DNA from: an uncultured Sphingomonadaceae bacterium
Lineage (GTDB): Bacteria > Pseudomonadota > Alphaproteobacteria > Sphingomonadales > Sphingomonadaceae
DNA length: 64,000 nucleotides
Reading direction: 5' to 3'
Assembly (NCBI GenBank): GCA_937995515.1
Contig: CALKJZ010000025.1
Coordinates: 1 to 64,000 of the forward strand
Shown here: in pieces, positions 1 through 10,432 of the stretch
Position numbering within the stretch: the first letter of the stretch is position 1
How the letters are laid out: every line of letters begins with the position of its first letter
Program-made: the position numbers and the translations under genes
Notes under the pieces: generated by a model
What the model saw: the letters and a program-made list of their open reading frames with translations, nothing else
The model's database searches: none
Told to the model about the DNA's origin: nothing

Positions 1-1
1 G

Positions 2-85
2 CGCGCGCTCCGCAACGGCAAGGAAAAGGGGGTGCCCATGGATGAGGGGTCCGGTCGGCGCGCGGCTCGAACGCCGTCGCGCTGA
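2..85 (+). CDS. possible 3' end of a CDS entering from the left edge (...RALRNGKEKGVPMDEGSGRRAARTPSR*)
   Basis: open frame from window start to TGA at 83-85; too short to identify. Confidence 0.25.
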   Translation, partial: RALRNGKEKGVPMDEGSGRRAARTPSR

Positions 86-165
86 GCTGTTCCCACAGGC
101 GTTTTCTCCCGATTTCACCCGACGCGGCCCGAACAGGCCATCTCTCACGTTCGAACAGGTGCATC

Positions 166-909
166 ATGATCACCCATTTCCATCTCGCCGCTGCGCGCCG
201 TCGGCACATCGCACGCGGTCCCCGGCGGGTTGCCGGCATCGCCCTCATCCTCGTGGCTGCAGGTCTCGCGGCTGGGCCCGCCCGCGCCAGCGGCCCCTAT
301 GTGGTCGATGATGCCGCCATCACCCCGCCCGGCGAGGGCCAGGTCGAAACCTGGGTTTCGCTCACCGGCCGCGGCCACCTCTTCGCCTTCCTGCCCGCCA
401 CCACGCTCCAGGCGATCCCCTTCATGGAATGGACGGTGGGGCTCGAGACCGGCCGTTTCGATGGCGCGCGCGCAACCGGCCTCACCCTCCAGGCCAAGGC
501 GCTGTTCGGCAGCGAGCCGGAAGCCGCGGGCGACATCGGCTTTTCCGCCTCCGGCGCCGTCCGCTTCGGGCTCGATGGCGAGGGCGCAACGGATGTCGCC
601 GTCAACGGCATCGCCACCTTTGCCGCCACGGATCGGCTGCTGCTGCACGGCAATCTCGGCTTCGCCCGCAACCGGACAGACCGTGTCTCGGCACTCACCT
701 GGGGCGCCCGCGCCGAGCTTGCCGTCATTCCCGAGCGGCTTGCCCTCCATGGCGAGCTGTTCGGCACGTCTAAATCCTCGGCCGGCGTCCAGCTTGGTCT
801 TCGCCCCACCATCCTCGATGGCGCGATGGATCTCGAGTTCATCGTCAGCCGCAACCTCGCTGACGAGCGGGAGAGCTGGGCGACACTGGGCCTTGCCATC
901 CGCTTCTGA
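166..909 (+). CDS. putative outer-membrane/exported beta-rich protein
   Basis: ORF with signal-peptide-like N-terminus (ALILVAAGLAAGPARA) and C-terminal aromatic residue (LGLAIRF) typical of outer membrane beta-barrels. Confidence 0.6.
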   Translation: MITHFHLAAARRRHIARGPRRVAGIALILVAAGLAAGPARASGPYVVDDAAITPPGEGQVETWVSLTGRGHLFAFLPATTLQAIPFMEWTVGLETGRFDGARATGLTLQAKALFGSEPEAAGDIGFSASGAVRFGLDGEGATDVAVNGIATFAATDRLLLHGNLGFARNRTDRVSALTWGARAELAVIPERLALHGELFGTSKSSAGVQLGLRPTILDGAMDLEFIVSRNLADERESWATLGLAIRF

Positions 910-1010
910 GCCGGCGCAAGGTCGCATCCGGAGGGGCAGGGCGGCAGGGGTTGCCCCCGTCGGGAGGATCTGGTGGGGGGCAATCCGGAAGATGCCAGAG
1001 GCAAAGCGTG

Positions 1011-1910
1011 ATGGACCCGATGATCGAAGCCGGTCTCAACCTGCTGGTGGCAGTCGCGCTCGGCGCCGCCATCGGGCTGGAACGGCAGTGGCGGCAGCGG
1101 CTTGCGGGGCTGCGAACCAACACCCTTGTCGCGTTGGGCTCGGCCAGCTTCGTGGTGTTTGCTGCGTCGTTCCCTGACGAGGTCAGCCCGACCCGCGTTG
1201 CCGCCCAGGTCGTCTCCGGCATCGGCTTTTTGGGTGCCGGCATCATCTTCCGCGAGGGGCTGAACGTCCGAGGGCTCAACACCGCGGCCACGCTCTGGTG
1301 CGCTGCCGCGGTCGGGCTTCTTGCCGGCGCGGGCGAGTTCGGTCGTGCTGCGATCGTCGCGGGGCTGGTCATCGCCGTCAACATCGCGCTTCGCCCCGTG
1401 CTGCGCTTCATCCATGCCCGTCCACAGCCCGAGCCGGAGGGAGATCGCCACTATGTTGTCACGGTGGTGAGCCGGGGCGAAGCCGAGGCCCATGTCCGGG
1501 CGCTGCTCCTGCAGGGCGTATCCGGCGCCGGGCTGCGCCTGCGCCGGCTCGACAGCCAGAATATCGAGGACAGCGACCGCATCGAGGTGGAAGCCGAGGT
1601 GCTCGGGTCCGTCCGCGCCGATGCACCGATCGAGCAGATCATCGGCCGGCTCAGCCTCGAACCGCAGGTGACGGCCGCCCGCTGGCGCCTCGACGACGCC
1701 GGCCGCGACCGAGGCCCCAGGGCGGCTTTCTGCCAGGCGGCTGGGCGTGGGCGGCTCCGGGCTGTCCCAAAGCCGGTTCCCGGGGCGATAATGCAGCTCA
1801 TTCCGACGGCCAGCCAGATCCCGACATCCCGCTTCGCCCGGTCGCCGCCGTGTCCGCTCTGGATGGCTCTTGCGTCTCGTGCCGCACACGTGCGCATTGT
1901 GGAAGGCTGA
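1011..1910 (+). CDS. MgtC/SapB family protein
   Basis: AAIGLERQWRQRLAGLRTNTLVALGSASFV...GIGFLGAGIIFREGLNVRGLNTAATLWCAAAVGLLAGAG is the MgtC signature; internal ATG at 1011 preferred. Confidence 0.85.
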   Translation: MDPMIEAGLNLLVAVALGAAIGLERQWRQRLAGLRTNTLVALGSASFVVFAASFPDEVSPTRVAAQVVSGIGFLGAGIIFREGLNVRGLNTAATLWCAAAVGLLAGAGEFGRAAIVAGLVIAVNIALRPVLRFIHARPQPEPEGDRHYVVTVVSRGEAEAHVRALLLQGVSGAGLRLRRLDSQNIEDSDRIEVEAEVLGSVRADAPIEQIIGRLSLEPQVTAARWRLDDAGRDRGPRAAFCQAAGRGRLRAVPKPVPGAIMQLIPTASQIPTSRFARSPPCPLWMALASRAAHVRIVEG

Positions 1911-2016
1911 ACGAGGCCGCAGGCCGCCGATTGCGCCAATCCCCGCCAAGCACGCCAACTTTTCAACAAGTTAGATGCCACAACAGGCGGTCTGAAACAT
2001 CTTGCTTCGGGTCTGT

Positions 2017-2107
2017 TGGCGGAGCGGGAGGGATTCGAACCCTCGAGGAGCTGTTAACCCCTACACACTTTCCAGGCGTGCGCCTTCGACCACTCGGCCA
2101 CCGCTCC
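2017..2107 (-). tRNA. tRNA-Ser(GGA)
   Basis: reverse complement ggagcggtggccgagtggtcgaaggcgcacgcCTGGAAAgtgtgtagg...ggttcgaatccctcccgctccgcca; class II with long variable arm, anticodon GGA, encoded CCA. Confidence 0.95.
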
Positions 2108-2212
2108 AACGCAGCCGCGCCACCTAGGACCGGGCCCGCCGCTTGGCAAGGGATGCGCCACCGGCTGCCCGGCCCGGTTGACAGGCCCGCCAGCCGCCGC
2201 CACCCGCGGCCC

Positions 2213-3841
2213 ATGCCAGCCACGGTTGCACAGCGGATTGTCGAGAGCCTCGCCCTCGGCGGGGTGACGCACGCCTTCGCAGTCCCCGGCGAAAGCTATC
2301 TGCCGGTGCTCGACGCCCTGTTCGGCTTCGAAGGGATCCGGCTCGTCACCTGCCGGCACGAGGCGGCTGCCGCGCACATGGCCGAGGCGGCGGCCCGCCT
2401 CTCGGGCCGCTGCGGCCTTGCGATGGTAACACGCGGGCCCGGCGCGACGCATGCGGCCATCGGGCTTCACACCGCGCAGCAGGATTCCACGCCGCTGCTG
2501 CTGCTCGTGGGGCAGGTGGGCACCGGCATGCTGGGCCGCGAGGCGTTCCAGGAAATCGATTATGGGCAGATGTTCGGGCGCGTGGCCAAGAGGGTCTTCG
2601 AGCTGACGGTGGCGGACCGCGCGCCCGAAATCACGGCCTCGGCCATCGCCTGCGCCCGGTCGGGCCGGCCGGGCCCGGTCGTCCTGGTCTGCCCCGAGGA
2701 TGTGCTGGCGCAATCCTGCGCCGCCGCACCGGTCAGGCCGGCCATCCCCATGCCGCCCGGCCTTGCCGACCCGCGGCCGGTGGCAGACCTGATCGGCCGG
2801 GCCGAGCGCCCCATCCTCTTCCTGGGTGGCCCGGGCTGGACGGAGGCCGAATGCGCTCTCGCCAGGCGGTTTGCCGAACGGCAGCACCTGCCGGTTGTCA
2901 CCAGCTGGCGGCGCAAGGACCGGTTCGACACGCGGCATCCGCTCTATGCCGGCGAACTGGGGCTGGGCGCCAACCCCATGCTGGTGGAAGCGGTGAAGGC
3001 CGCCGATCTCGTGCTCGCCATCGGCCCGCTGCTCGGCGAGAATGCAACGCAGGGCTACACGCTCTTCACGCCGGACTCCGCAGCCCGCGTGCTGGTGCAC
3101 GTGCATCCCGAGGCCGAGGCGCTCACCCGCACGTGGCAGCCGCGCCTTGCCATCCAGGCTGCACCCGGCCCCGCGCTCGAAGCGCTGTGTGCGCTTGCGC
3201 CCGGCCCGCGGCGCGATGCGTGGGTGGAGGGCCTCGCCGCGCTCCACGCGACGTGGACGGAGCCGACCGCCGTCTCTGCCGGGGCCAATCCGGCGGCCAT
3301 CGTGCAGCATGTCTGCGCCACGCTTCCCGATGATGCGATCCTGTGCAATGGCGCGGGAAACTTCGCCGCCTGGGTGCACCGCTTCCATCGGCCGCGGGTC
3401 TGCGGCACCCAGCTTGCTCCCGTGTCGGGTGCCATGGGCTATGGCCTTCCGGCCGCGATTGCCGCCTCGATCCTCTACCCCGAGCGCGAGGTGGTGGCCT
3501 TTGCCGGCGATGGCGATGCGATGATGGCCGTCGCCGAGCTTGCCACGATTGTGCACGAGGGCGCGCGGCCGGTCATCATTGTCTTCGACAACGGCCAGTA
3601 TGGAACGATCCGCATGCACCAGGCGCGCGACTTTCCGGGCCGGCCGATCGGCACCAGGCTTTCAAACCCGGATTTTGCAGCCCTTGCGCGCGCCTTCGGC
3701 CTTCACGCGGAAACGGTGCGCAGGACGGAGGCGTTCCCCTGCGCCCTCGAGCGCGCGCGGCAGCAGCGCCCGGCGCTCATCCACGTGCTGCAGGACCCGG
3801 CGGAAATCGCGCCCGGCCGGCGGCTGGAGGGGGATGCATGA
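2213..3841 (+). CDS. thiamine pyrophosphate-binding protein (acetolactate synthase-like)
   Basis: GVTHAFAVPGESYLPVLDAL, TRGPGATHAAIGLHTAQQDSTPLLLLVGQV, GDGDAMMAVAELATIV...DNGQYGTIRMHQ TPP motif. Confidence 0.9.
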   Translation: MPATVAQRIVESLALGGVTHAFAVPGESYLPVLDALFGFEGIRLVTCRHEAAAAHMAEAAARLSGRCGLAMVTRGPGATHAAIGLHTAQQDSTPLLLLVGQVGTGMLGREAFQEIDYGQMFGRVAKRVFELTVADRAPEITASAIACARSGRPGPVVLVCPEDVLAQSCAAAPVRPAIPMPPGLADPRPVADLIGRAERPILFLGGPGWTEAECALARRFAERQHLPVVTSWRRKDRFDTRHPLYAGELGLGANPMLVEAVKAADLVLAIGPLLGENATQGYTLFTPDSAARVLVHVHPEAEALTRTWQPRLAIQAAPGPALEALCALAPGPRRDAWVEGLAALHATWTEPTAVSAGANPAAIVQHVCATLPDDAILCNGAGNFAAWVHRFHRPRVCGTQLAPVSGAMGYGLPAAIAASILYPEREVVAFAGDGDAMMAVAELATIVHEGARPVIIVFDNGQYGTIRMHQARDFPGRPIGTRLSNPDFAALARAFGLHAETVRRTEAFPCALERARQQRPALIHVLQDPAEIAPGRRLEGDA

Positions 3842-5061
3842 GCCTCAGCCGCTTCGAGGCCGAGACGCTGGCGGCCATCGACGGCGCGCCGCTGCTCGAG
3901 CGCACGCTCGCCTGGGCGCAGATCAACAGCGGCTCGCGCAACCTTGCCGGCCTTGCCGCCATGGAGCGGCTGCTCGCCGAGGCCTGGCGCGGTCTTGGCG
4001 AGGTGCGCATCCACGCGCCTGCGCCCGCGACGCGGATGGCAGCCGATGGCCGGATCCTGCCAGAGGCGCTCGGCCGCACCATCGAGATCGTGGCGCGGCC
4101 GGAGGCCCCGGTGCGGGTGCTGCTGACCGGCCACTACGACACGGTGTTCGGCGAGGACCACCCGTTCCAGGAGGTCCGCTGGCTGGAGGAGGGGGTGGTA
4201 AATGGCCCCGGGGTCGCCGACATGAAGGGCGGAATCGCCGTGATGCTCGGCGCGCTGTCCGCCTTCGAAGCGAGCCCGCTTGCAGCAGGGATCGGCTGGA
4301 CGGTGCTGCTCAATGCCGATGAGGAGATCTCCTCGCCCGGCTCGGGGTCGCTGCTTGCGGCGCGGGCGCTGGAGGCGGCATGCGGGCTGACCTTTGAGCC
4401 GGCGCTCGCCGACGGCACGCTCGCAGGCGCAAGGCCTGGCTCGGGCAATTTCTCCATCCACGTGGCCGGCCGCTCGGCGCATGCCGGCCGGGAGCCCGAA
4501 AAGGGCCGCAATGCCGTGCTCGCAGCGGCCGATCTCGCGTTGCGCCTCGCCCGGATGGCCGCGCCCGATCTCCGCGTGAATGTGGCGCGCATCGAGGGCG
4601 GGGGGCCGAACAACATGGTGCCCGAGACAGCCGTCTTGCGCGTGAACATGCGCCCGGCCTCCGCCACGGCCGAGGCGCGCGCGCTCGCCGGGCTCGATGC
4701 CGCAATCGCCGAGGTGTCCTGCGCCCACGAGGTCGCAGCCCACCGCCACGGCGGTTTCGCCCGCCCGCCCAAGCCGCTCGACGGGAACCAGCTGCGGCTG
4801 TTCGAGCTGGTGCGTGCGGCCGGCGCCGATCTCGGGCTTCCGGTCGCATGGCGGCCGGCCGGCGGCGTGTGCGACGGCAACAACCTCGCCGCAACCGGCC
4901 TTGCGGTCGTCGACACGCTGGGCGTGCGCGGGGGCGCCATCCATTCGGCCGACGAGTTCCTGCTGACCGAAAGCCTGGCCGAGCGGGCGCGGCTGGCCTG
5001 CCTTGTCTTGATGCGGATTGCGCGCGACGGCTTTGCGCGCGCGGCGCCTCAGTCGTCGTAG
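3838..5061 (+). CDS. M20 family metallohydrolase
   Basis: [42 protein letters not shown] metal-site motifs; ATGA overlap with previous gene. Confidence 0.88.
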   Translation: MSLSRFEAETLAAIDGAPLLERTLAWAQINSGSRNLAGLAAMERLLAEAWRGLGEVRIHAPAPATRMAADGRILPEALGRTIEIVARPEAPVRVLLTGHYDTVFGEDHPFQEVRWLEEGVVNGPGVADMKGGIAVMLGALSAFEASPLAAGIGWTVLLNADEEISSPGSGSLLAARALEAACGLTFEPALADGTLAGARPGSGNFSIHVAGRSAHAGREPEKGRNAVLAAADLALRLARMAAPDLRVNVARIEGGGPNNMVPETAVLRVNMRPASATAEARALAGLDAAIAEVSCAHEVAAHRHGGFARPPKPLDGNQLRLFELVRAAGADLGLPVAWRPAGGVCDGNNLAATGLAVVDTLGVRGGAIHSADEFLLTESLAERARLACLVLMRIARDGFARAAPQSS

Positions 5062-5684
5062 GCGGCCGTCGTTTTCGCCCGCACCTCGTCCTTCGAGACC
5101 CCGGGCGCGAGCTCCACAAGCCGGAACCGGCTGCCGATGCGGTCAGGCCGCTCGAAGACGGCGAGATCGGTGATGATCACGTCCACGCAATTCTGCCCCG
5201 TCAGCGGCAGGGTGCACCGGGGCACGAACTTCGGCCGGCCGGCCTTGTCCACATGCTCCATCATCACCACGATCCGCGGGGTGCCGGCGACGAGGTCCAT
5301 GGCACCCCCCATGCCCTTGACCATCTTGCCCGGCACCATCCAGTTGGCAAGGTCACCATTTTCGGCCACCTCCATCGCGCCCAGCACCGACAGGTCCATG
5401 TGCCCGCCGCGGATCATGGCGAAACTGTCGGCCGAGGAGAAATAGCTCGTGCGCGGCAGCTCCGTCACAGTCTGCTTGCCGGCGTTGATGAGGTCCGGGT
5501 CCTCCTCGCCCTCGAAGGGGAAGGGGCCCATGCCCAGCATCCCGTTTTCGGACTGCAGCGTGATGTCGAGGGCCCCGGCATGGTTGGCGACCAGCGTCGG
5601 CATGCCGATGCCGAGGTTCACATAGAAGCCGTCCTTCAGCTCGCGGGCCGCCCGCGCAGCCATCTCGTCTCGTGTCCAGGGCAT
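5049..5684 (-). CDS. 3-oxoacid CoA-transferase subunit B
   Basis: [20 protein letters not shown]...[14 protein letters not shown]...[33 protein letters not shown]. Confidence 0.93.
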   Translation of the reverse strand: MPWTRDEMAARAARELKDGFYVNLGIGMPTLVANHAGALDITLQSENGMLGMGPFPFEGEEDPDLINAGKQTVTELPRTSYFSSADSFAMIRGGHMDLSVLGAMEVAENGDLANWMVPGKMVKGMGGAMDLVAGTPRIVVMMEHVDKAGRPKFVPRCTLPLTGQNCVDVIITDLAVFERPDRIGSRFRLVELAPGVSKDEVRAKTTAAYDD

Positions 5685-5816
5685 GGGTCTACTCCTTGGG
5701 GGCGATGCACGGGGGGGCGATGCACAGGCCGCCGGGTGCCGGCGCCTCGCGTGCGGGCCCGGGCCCGCGCGTCCGGCCTCGGGCCGGGCCGGGAGAGAGG
5801 GCCCGGGCGGGGCGCA

Positions 5817-6530
5817 TCATGCGGCCGCCGCCTCCCGCCTGCGCACCGTCCGCTGCTCGATCCGCTTTTCGAACGTGCCAGCAAACAGGCGCTTGACGAA
5901 CACGCTGGGCGTGTGGATGCAGTCCGGGTCGAGCCCGCCTTCGGGCACGATCTCTTCCACCTCGGCCACCGTCACCCGGCCTGCGGTTGCCGCCATCGGA
6001 TTGAAGTTGCGCGCGGTCTTCCGGTAGACAAGGTTCCCGAAAGGGTCGGCCCTCCACGCCTTGACGATCGCAAGATCGGCGACGATGCCCCGCTCGAGGA
6101 TGTAGGTCTTGCCGTCGAACTCCCGGTGTTCCTTGCCCTCGGCCACCACCGTGCCGACCCCGGTGCGGGTGTAGAAGCCGGGGATCCCGGCGCCGCCGGC
6201 GCGCATCCGCTCGGCGAGCGTTCCCTGCGGGCAGAACTCCAGCTCAAGCTCCCCGGCCAGATACTGGCGCTCGAACTCCCGGTTCTCGCCCACATAGGAC
6301 GAGATCATCTTGGCCACCTGGCGGGATTCGAGGAGGAGGCCGAGCCCGAACCCGTCGACCCCGGCATTGTTGGAGACGATGGTAAGGCCGCGCACGCCGG
6401 AATCGCGGATGGCTGCGATGCAGTTCTCCGGGATCCCGCACAGGCCGAAGCCGCCGGCGACGATCGTCATGCCGTCAAACAGGAGGCCTTCGAGCGCGTC
6501 CGCTGCGCTGTGGAAGATCTTGTTGGCCAT
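5817..6530 (-). CDS. 3-oxoacid CoA-transferase subunit A
   Basis: [47 protein letters not shown]...[26 protein letters not shown]; start MANKIF at 6530. Confidence 0.93.
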   Translation of the reverse strand: MANKIFHSAADALEGLLFDGMTIVAGGFGLCGIPENCIAAIRDSGVRGLTIVSNNAGVDGFGLGLLLESRQVAKMISSYVGENREFERQYLAGELELEFCPQGTLAERMRAGGAGIPGFYTRTGVGTVVAEGKEHREFDGKTYILERGIVADLAIVKAWRADPFGNLVYRKTARNFNPMAATAGRVTVAEVEEIVPEGGLDPDCIHTPSVFVKRLFAGTFEKRIEQRTVRRREAAAA

Positions 6531-6604
6531 TGTCGCCCTCCGGAACATGAAACCCGAATCAGCCTTCGGAAAACCCGCGCTTGACGCTCCCTTAGTCCCG
6601 GTCT

Positions 6605-7273
6605 TTGCCCAAGGCCATGCCCGATTGCCAGACCATGCCCTATCCGCAGCCGCTCTACCTTGCCCGCCATGCCGAGACATGGTTCAATCGCGTCCGCCGG
6701 ATGCAGGGCAACGAGGCGCACACGCCGCTCACCCGCGCCGGGATTGCCCAGGCCGAGGCCATGGGCAGGGCGCTGGCCCGGCATTTCGAGGCGACGGGCG
6801 AGCCGCTGCCGCAGCTGTGGTCCTCGCCGGCAGGCCGCGCGCGCCAGACGGCCGCAATCGTCGCCGAGCATCTGGGCACCGACTATTTTGCCGTGCGGAT
6901 CGACCCGCGGCTGCGCGAGATCGAGGTCGGGCGCTGGGAGGGGCGCGACTATGCCGAAATCATCGCAACCGAGGGTGAGATCATCGATGCTGAGCACCGG
7001 TTGTTCCGCATGCCGATCCCCGGCGGCGAACATTATGCCGACATCGCACGGCGGCTGGCCGCCTGGCTGGCCGATGCGGGCGAGGGGCCGGCACTCGTCA
7101 TCAGCCACGGCATGACGACGCGCGTGCTGCGCGGGATGCTGGTCGGCGGGCCGGCCTATCATGGCGTGCCGGTTGCCGCGGATGCGCCGCAGGGCTCGGT
7201 GGTCCGGATCGCCGGGGGTGCCGAGGAGCTGCTGCTGGAAGGGGAAGGCGCGCTCGGGCCGCGGGTCGCCTGA
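6605..7273 (+). CDS. histidine phosphatase family protein
   Basis: [11 protein letters not shown] (RHG motif), [41 protein letters not shown]. Confidence 0.88.
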   Translation: MPKAMPDCQTMPYPQPLYLARHAETWFNRVRRMQGNEAHTPLTRAGIAQAEAMGRALARHFEATGEPLPQLWSSPAGRARQTAAIVAEHLGTDYFAVRIDPRLREIEVGRWEGRDYAEIIATEGEIIDAEHRLFRMPIPGGEHYADIARRLAAWLADAGEGPALVISHGMTTRVLRGMLVGGPAYHGVPVAADAPQGSVVRIAGGAEELLLEGEGALGPRVA

Positions 7274-7450
7274 GCCTGCCATTGACCGATCATCTGCCAT
7301 TTTTGCGGCGCCACTGGGAGAAATTCCGACACGTCGGCCAGCGGGCAGGGCACCCGAACCAAGACAACCCCTTGAATCCGCTCGGTCTCAATCGCTGAAA
7401 CCGGTTGGCACTATTGTTGCCAGGAGAAAACCACGGGGCGGATGGACCAT

Positions 7451-7480
7451 CCCGGCCAACACAGGCCCGGCCAACACAGG
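7451..7480. repeat. 2 x 15-bp tandem repeat (cccggccaacacagg)
   Basis: perfect tandem copies 7451-7465 and 7466-7480, just upstream of the ATG at 7492. Confidence 0.95.
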
Positions 7481-7491
7481 AAACGGAACAA

Positions 7492-8108
7492 ATGACCAAG
7501 TTCTTGCTGGCGCTTCCCCCGCTCGCGGCAGCCGCGCTCGCAAACGCCAGCCCGCTGCCGACCTACCCGACACCCGGCACGGTGAACCCCGCCGACCACA
7601 GCTTCACCGCCGCGGCCACCGGCCCGGTCGTTGCCTATTTCGGCGGCCACTCGGCCGGCTTCACCAGCGTGCTGGCCTCATCGTCAACGCGGTCGATCTC
7701 GGGGTCACCGGCCTCAGCAACGAGACGACGCCGATCGGCACCTCGTTCGATTTTGGCGGGCTGATTGTCAACGCCGGTGACAGTCTCGTGTTCTCCATTG
7801 ACGTCACCAACACCGGAGACCGCTTCTTCTCGAAGCGGTCGCTCAACCCCGACGGCATCACCCACATCTTCTCCGCCCCCTGTGCCGGCGGCCTCGTTGA
7901 CCCCGGCGGTATCATCCCGGCCGGCACCTTTATGGGCGTCGAGGATCTGCTCGGCGGTGGCGACGCCGACTATGACGACCTCAAGTACGTCTTCACCAAC
8001 CTCAGTCGCGGCGTCGTTCCCGAGCCTGCGACCTGGGCCCTCCTGATCGCAGGCTTCGGCCTCGTCGGCTGGAGCCTCCGCCGCCGCAGGGCCGCCCTGA
8101 TCGCCTGA
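7492..8108 (+). pseudogene. PEPxxWA-CTERM exported protein, interrupted by an apparent 1-bp frameshift near 7675-7680
   Basis: MTKFLLALPPLAAAALANA...GHSAGFTSVL in one frame; GLIVNAVDLGV...[31 protein letters not shown] continues in another; adding one G in gtgctgg|cctc restores VLGLIVN. Confidence 0.75.
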
Positions 8109-8143
8109 CGCACTTGCCGGCCAGGGGGCCGGGGGCAGGGGAG

Positions 8144-8175
8144 GGGCCGGGTGACCGGGGCACCCGGCCCTTTTT
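8144..8175 (+). terminator. rho-independent terminator
   Basis: GGGCCGGGTG-accgggg-CACCCGGCCC-TTTTT: perfect 10-bp stem followed by T5, between convergent genes. Confidence 0.9.
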
Positions 8176-8239
8176 CATGCCCGGTCGGGACCGGAGGGAC
8201 GCCGCGTCACCATGTGGCGCAGCCCCCCGGTCTTCAGCT

Positions 8240-8941
8240 TCAGGCGCTGGCGAGCCGACGGCGACGCGCGCTCGCGCCCACCAGCCCGAAGCCTGCGATC
8301 AGCAGCGCCCAGCTTGCCGGCTCGGGCACCGTCCCGCCGGCCGGGATCGCCGCGAGCGACCAGTTGTCGATGCCCCAGCTTTCGTCGGCGCCGCCCTGGA
8401 AGCCCGCCCCGCCGAAACGGAAGGTGACGATGAAGTCGCTGTCGGTGTGGGGGATCAGGAAATTGTGGCTGACCACGGTGTCGGGCCAGAAGGAGCCGAC
8501 GAGGTTGCTGCCGGTGGAGATGACCACGCCCGGCCCCACACCGAAGATGGAGCCAGAGCCGTTGTTGACCGTCCATTCGTAGCTGGTGCCACCGATGGTC
8601 ACGTAAAGGATGTCAGGCGCGGGAGCACCATTCAGCGAATCCCAGCTGTCCTGGAACAGCAGGTCGAACTTGAGGCGAAGCGCCGTGTGGGCGCCCAGGC
8701 CATAGGCTGCAACTTGCGTGGTGGTGTTGGTCACCTTGTGGAGAGATTTGGTGCCGAAACCGGGGACGGACCCTGAAGAAGAATCAATGAAGCCGTCTGT
8801 CGTTGCGACCGACAAGAACGAAGACGGGAAGGGTCCAATGACTTCGAAGGGATCCTCGCTGTCGAACGAGGTCGACCAGACATTCACGTCGGCGGCCGCA
8901 GCCTGGGCGGCGAGCGCGAGGGCGGCAAGGCCCGCAGCCAT
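8240..8941 (-). CDS. PEPxxWA-CTERM sorting domain-containing exported protein
   Basis: signal peptide [17 protein letters not shown] and C-terminal [29 protein letters not shown]. Confidence 0.88.
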   Translation of the reverse strand: MAAGLAALALAAQAAAADVNVWSTSFDSEDPFEVIGPFPSSFLSVATTDGFIDSSSGSVPGFGTKSLHKVTNTTTQVAAYGLGAHTALRLKFDLLFQDSWDSLNGAPAPDILYVTIGGTSYEWTVNNGSGSIFGVGPGVVISTGSNLVGSFWPDTVVSHNFLIPHTDSDFIVTFRFGGAGFQGGADESWGIDNWSLAAIPAGGTVPEPASWALLIAGFGLVGASARRRRLASA

Positions 8942-9145
8942 GTCTTGATGATGCGCCTGTCTTCCGCGCTGACCCAGTCGGCCGGCACCCGAAACACGCA
9001 GGTTACCGCAAGGCGTGGGCAGCCCATATTCTCAGGATGTTGCGTGCAGCGCAGTCTGCCGCACGGACAATTTCCAACATCGGGTTGCACAAGGTCGCAC
9101 GCACACTGGCGTCAGGCCGGGCTCGTCGCTAGGACCATGGGGCAC

Positions 9146-10372
9146 ATGACCTTGGAGAGTCTTTCCCTTTCGCTTGCCGTCGAGCCGGTGCCCGTGCCGC
9201 GCGCCGTGCCCCCGCGCGTTGATGGCTTGCGCGACCTCGTCGGGCTGTCGCGCGCTGCGATCGCCGATGCGCTGGTGGAGGCAGGGCTTGCCGAACCAAA
9301 GCCGGCGCGCATGCGCGCCCGGCAGATCTGGGGCTGGATCTACAACCGCGGCGTAACCGACTTCGCCGCGATGACCGACCTTGGAAGGCCGTTGCGCGAG
9401 GCGCTGGCGCAGCGTTTCGTCGTCGGCCGGCCGGAGGTGGTGCAGGCGCTGGTGTCGAGCGACGGCACGCGCAAATGGCTGCTGCGCTCGGGCGGCGTGG
9501 AGTATGAGGCGGTCTTCATCCCCGATGCCGACCGCGGGACGTTGTGCGTCTCGAGCCAGGTGGGCTGCACGCTCAACTGCCGCTTCTGCCACACCGGCAC
9601 GATGAAGCTGGTCAGGAACCTGACGGCAGCCGAGATCGTCGGCCAGGTGCTGCTCGCCCGCGACGCGCTCGGCGAATGGCCCCAGTCGGCGCAGCCGACG
9701 TTCGAAGGTACTCGCCAGTCCGAGGGGCGGCTTCTCACCAACATCGTGATGATGGGGATGGGCGAGCCGCTCTACAATTTCGAGCAGGTCCGCGATGCGC
9801 TCAGGATCGTGATGGATGCCGAGGGCCTCGCGCTCTCCAGGCGGCGGATCACGCTCTCGACCTCGGGCGTGGTGCCGATGATGGCGCGCGCCGGGGAGGA
9901 GATCGGAGTCAATCTCGCCGTCTCGCTCCATGCCGTGACCAAGGCGGTGCGCGACGAGATCGTGCCCCTCAACCGCAAATGGGGCATCCCCGAGCTGCTG
10001 GAGGCCTGCCAGCGCTATCCGGGTGCCAACAATGCCCGGCGCATCACCTTCGAATATGTGATGCTCGACGGCGTGAACGACAGCGACGCCGATGCCCGCG
10101 AACTGGTGCGCCTGATCAAGGCCTACCGGCTTCCGGCGAAGGTGAACCTGATCCCGTTCAACCCCTGGCCCGGCAGCCCCTACGCCTGCTCTCCCGACGC
10201 GCGGATCCAGCGGTTTTCCGACATCGTGTTTGCCGCCGGCATTTCCGCGCCGGTCCGCACCCCGCGCGGGCGCGACATCATGGCCGCCTGCGGCCAGCTG
10301 AAGTCTGCGTCCGAGAAGCTGTCGCGCGCGGAACTGGACCGGCGGGCCGCGGAGAAGGAAGCCGCCTGGTAG
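9146..10372 (+). CDS. rlmN: 23S rRNA (adenine(2503)-C(2))-methyltransferase RlmN
   Basis: [36 protein letters not shown] radical SAM CxxxCxx[12 protein letters not shown]; start ATG 9146 (9137 also possible). Confidence 0.95.
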   Translation: MTLESLSLSLAVEPVPVPRAVPPRVDGLRDLVGLSRAAIADALVEAGLAEPKPARMRARQIWGWIYNRGVTDFAAMTDLGRPLREALAQRFVVGRPEVVQALVSSDGTRKWLLRSGGVEYEAVFIPDADRGTLCVSSQVGCTLNCRFCHTGTMKLVRNLTAAEIVGQVLLARDALGEWPQSAQPTFEGTRQSEGRLLTNIVMMGMGEPLYNFEQVRDALRIVMDAEGLALSRRRITLSTSGVVPMMARAGEEIGVNLAVSLHAVTKAVRDEIVPLNRKWGIPELLEACQRYPGANNARRITFEYVMLDGVNDSDADARELVRLIKAYRLPAKVNLIPFNPWPGSPYACSPDARIQRFSDIVFAAGISAPVRTPRGRDIMAACGQLKSASEKLSRAELDRRAAEKEAAW

Positions 10373-10432
10373 GTGCGCGCCGGCGCCCAGGCATTTGCCT
10401 CGCCCGCCCGGGCGGACTATCGCGCCCCCTCC

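Noticed and set aside
1298-2212. Upstream extension of the TPP enzyme ORF through mgtC and tRNA-Ser
   Set aside because: Open frame crosses a tRNA gene and another CDS; internal ATG at 2213 fits the conserved N-terminus.
5697-5816. GC-rich spacer with gggggcgatgcac repeated between CoA-transferase subunits
   Set aside because: Short near-repeat and GGGCCC runs noted, but no clear gene, hairpin-plus-T tract or conserved element I can support.
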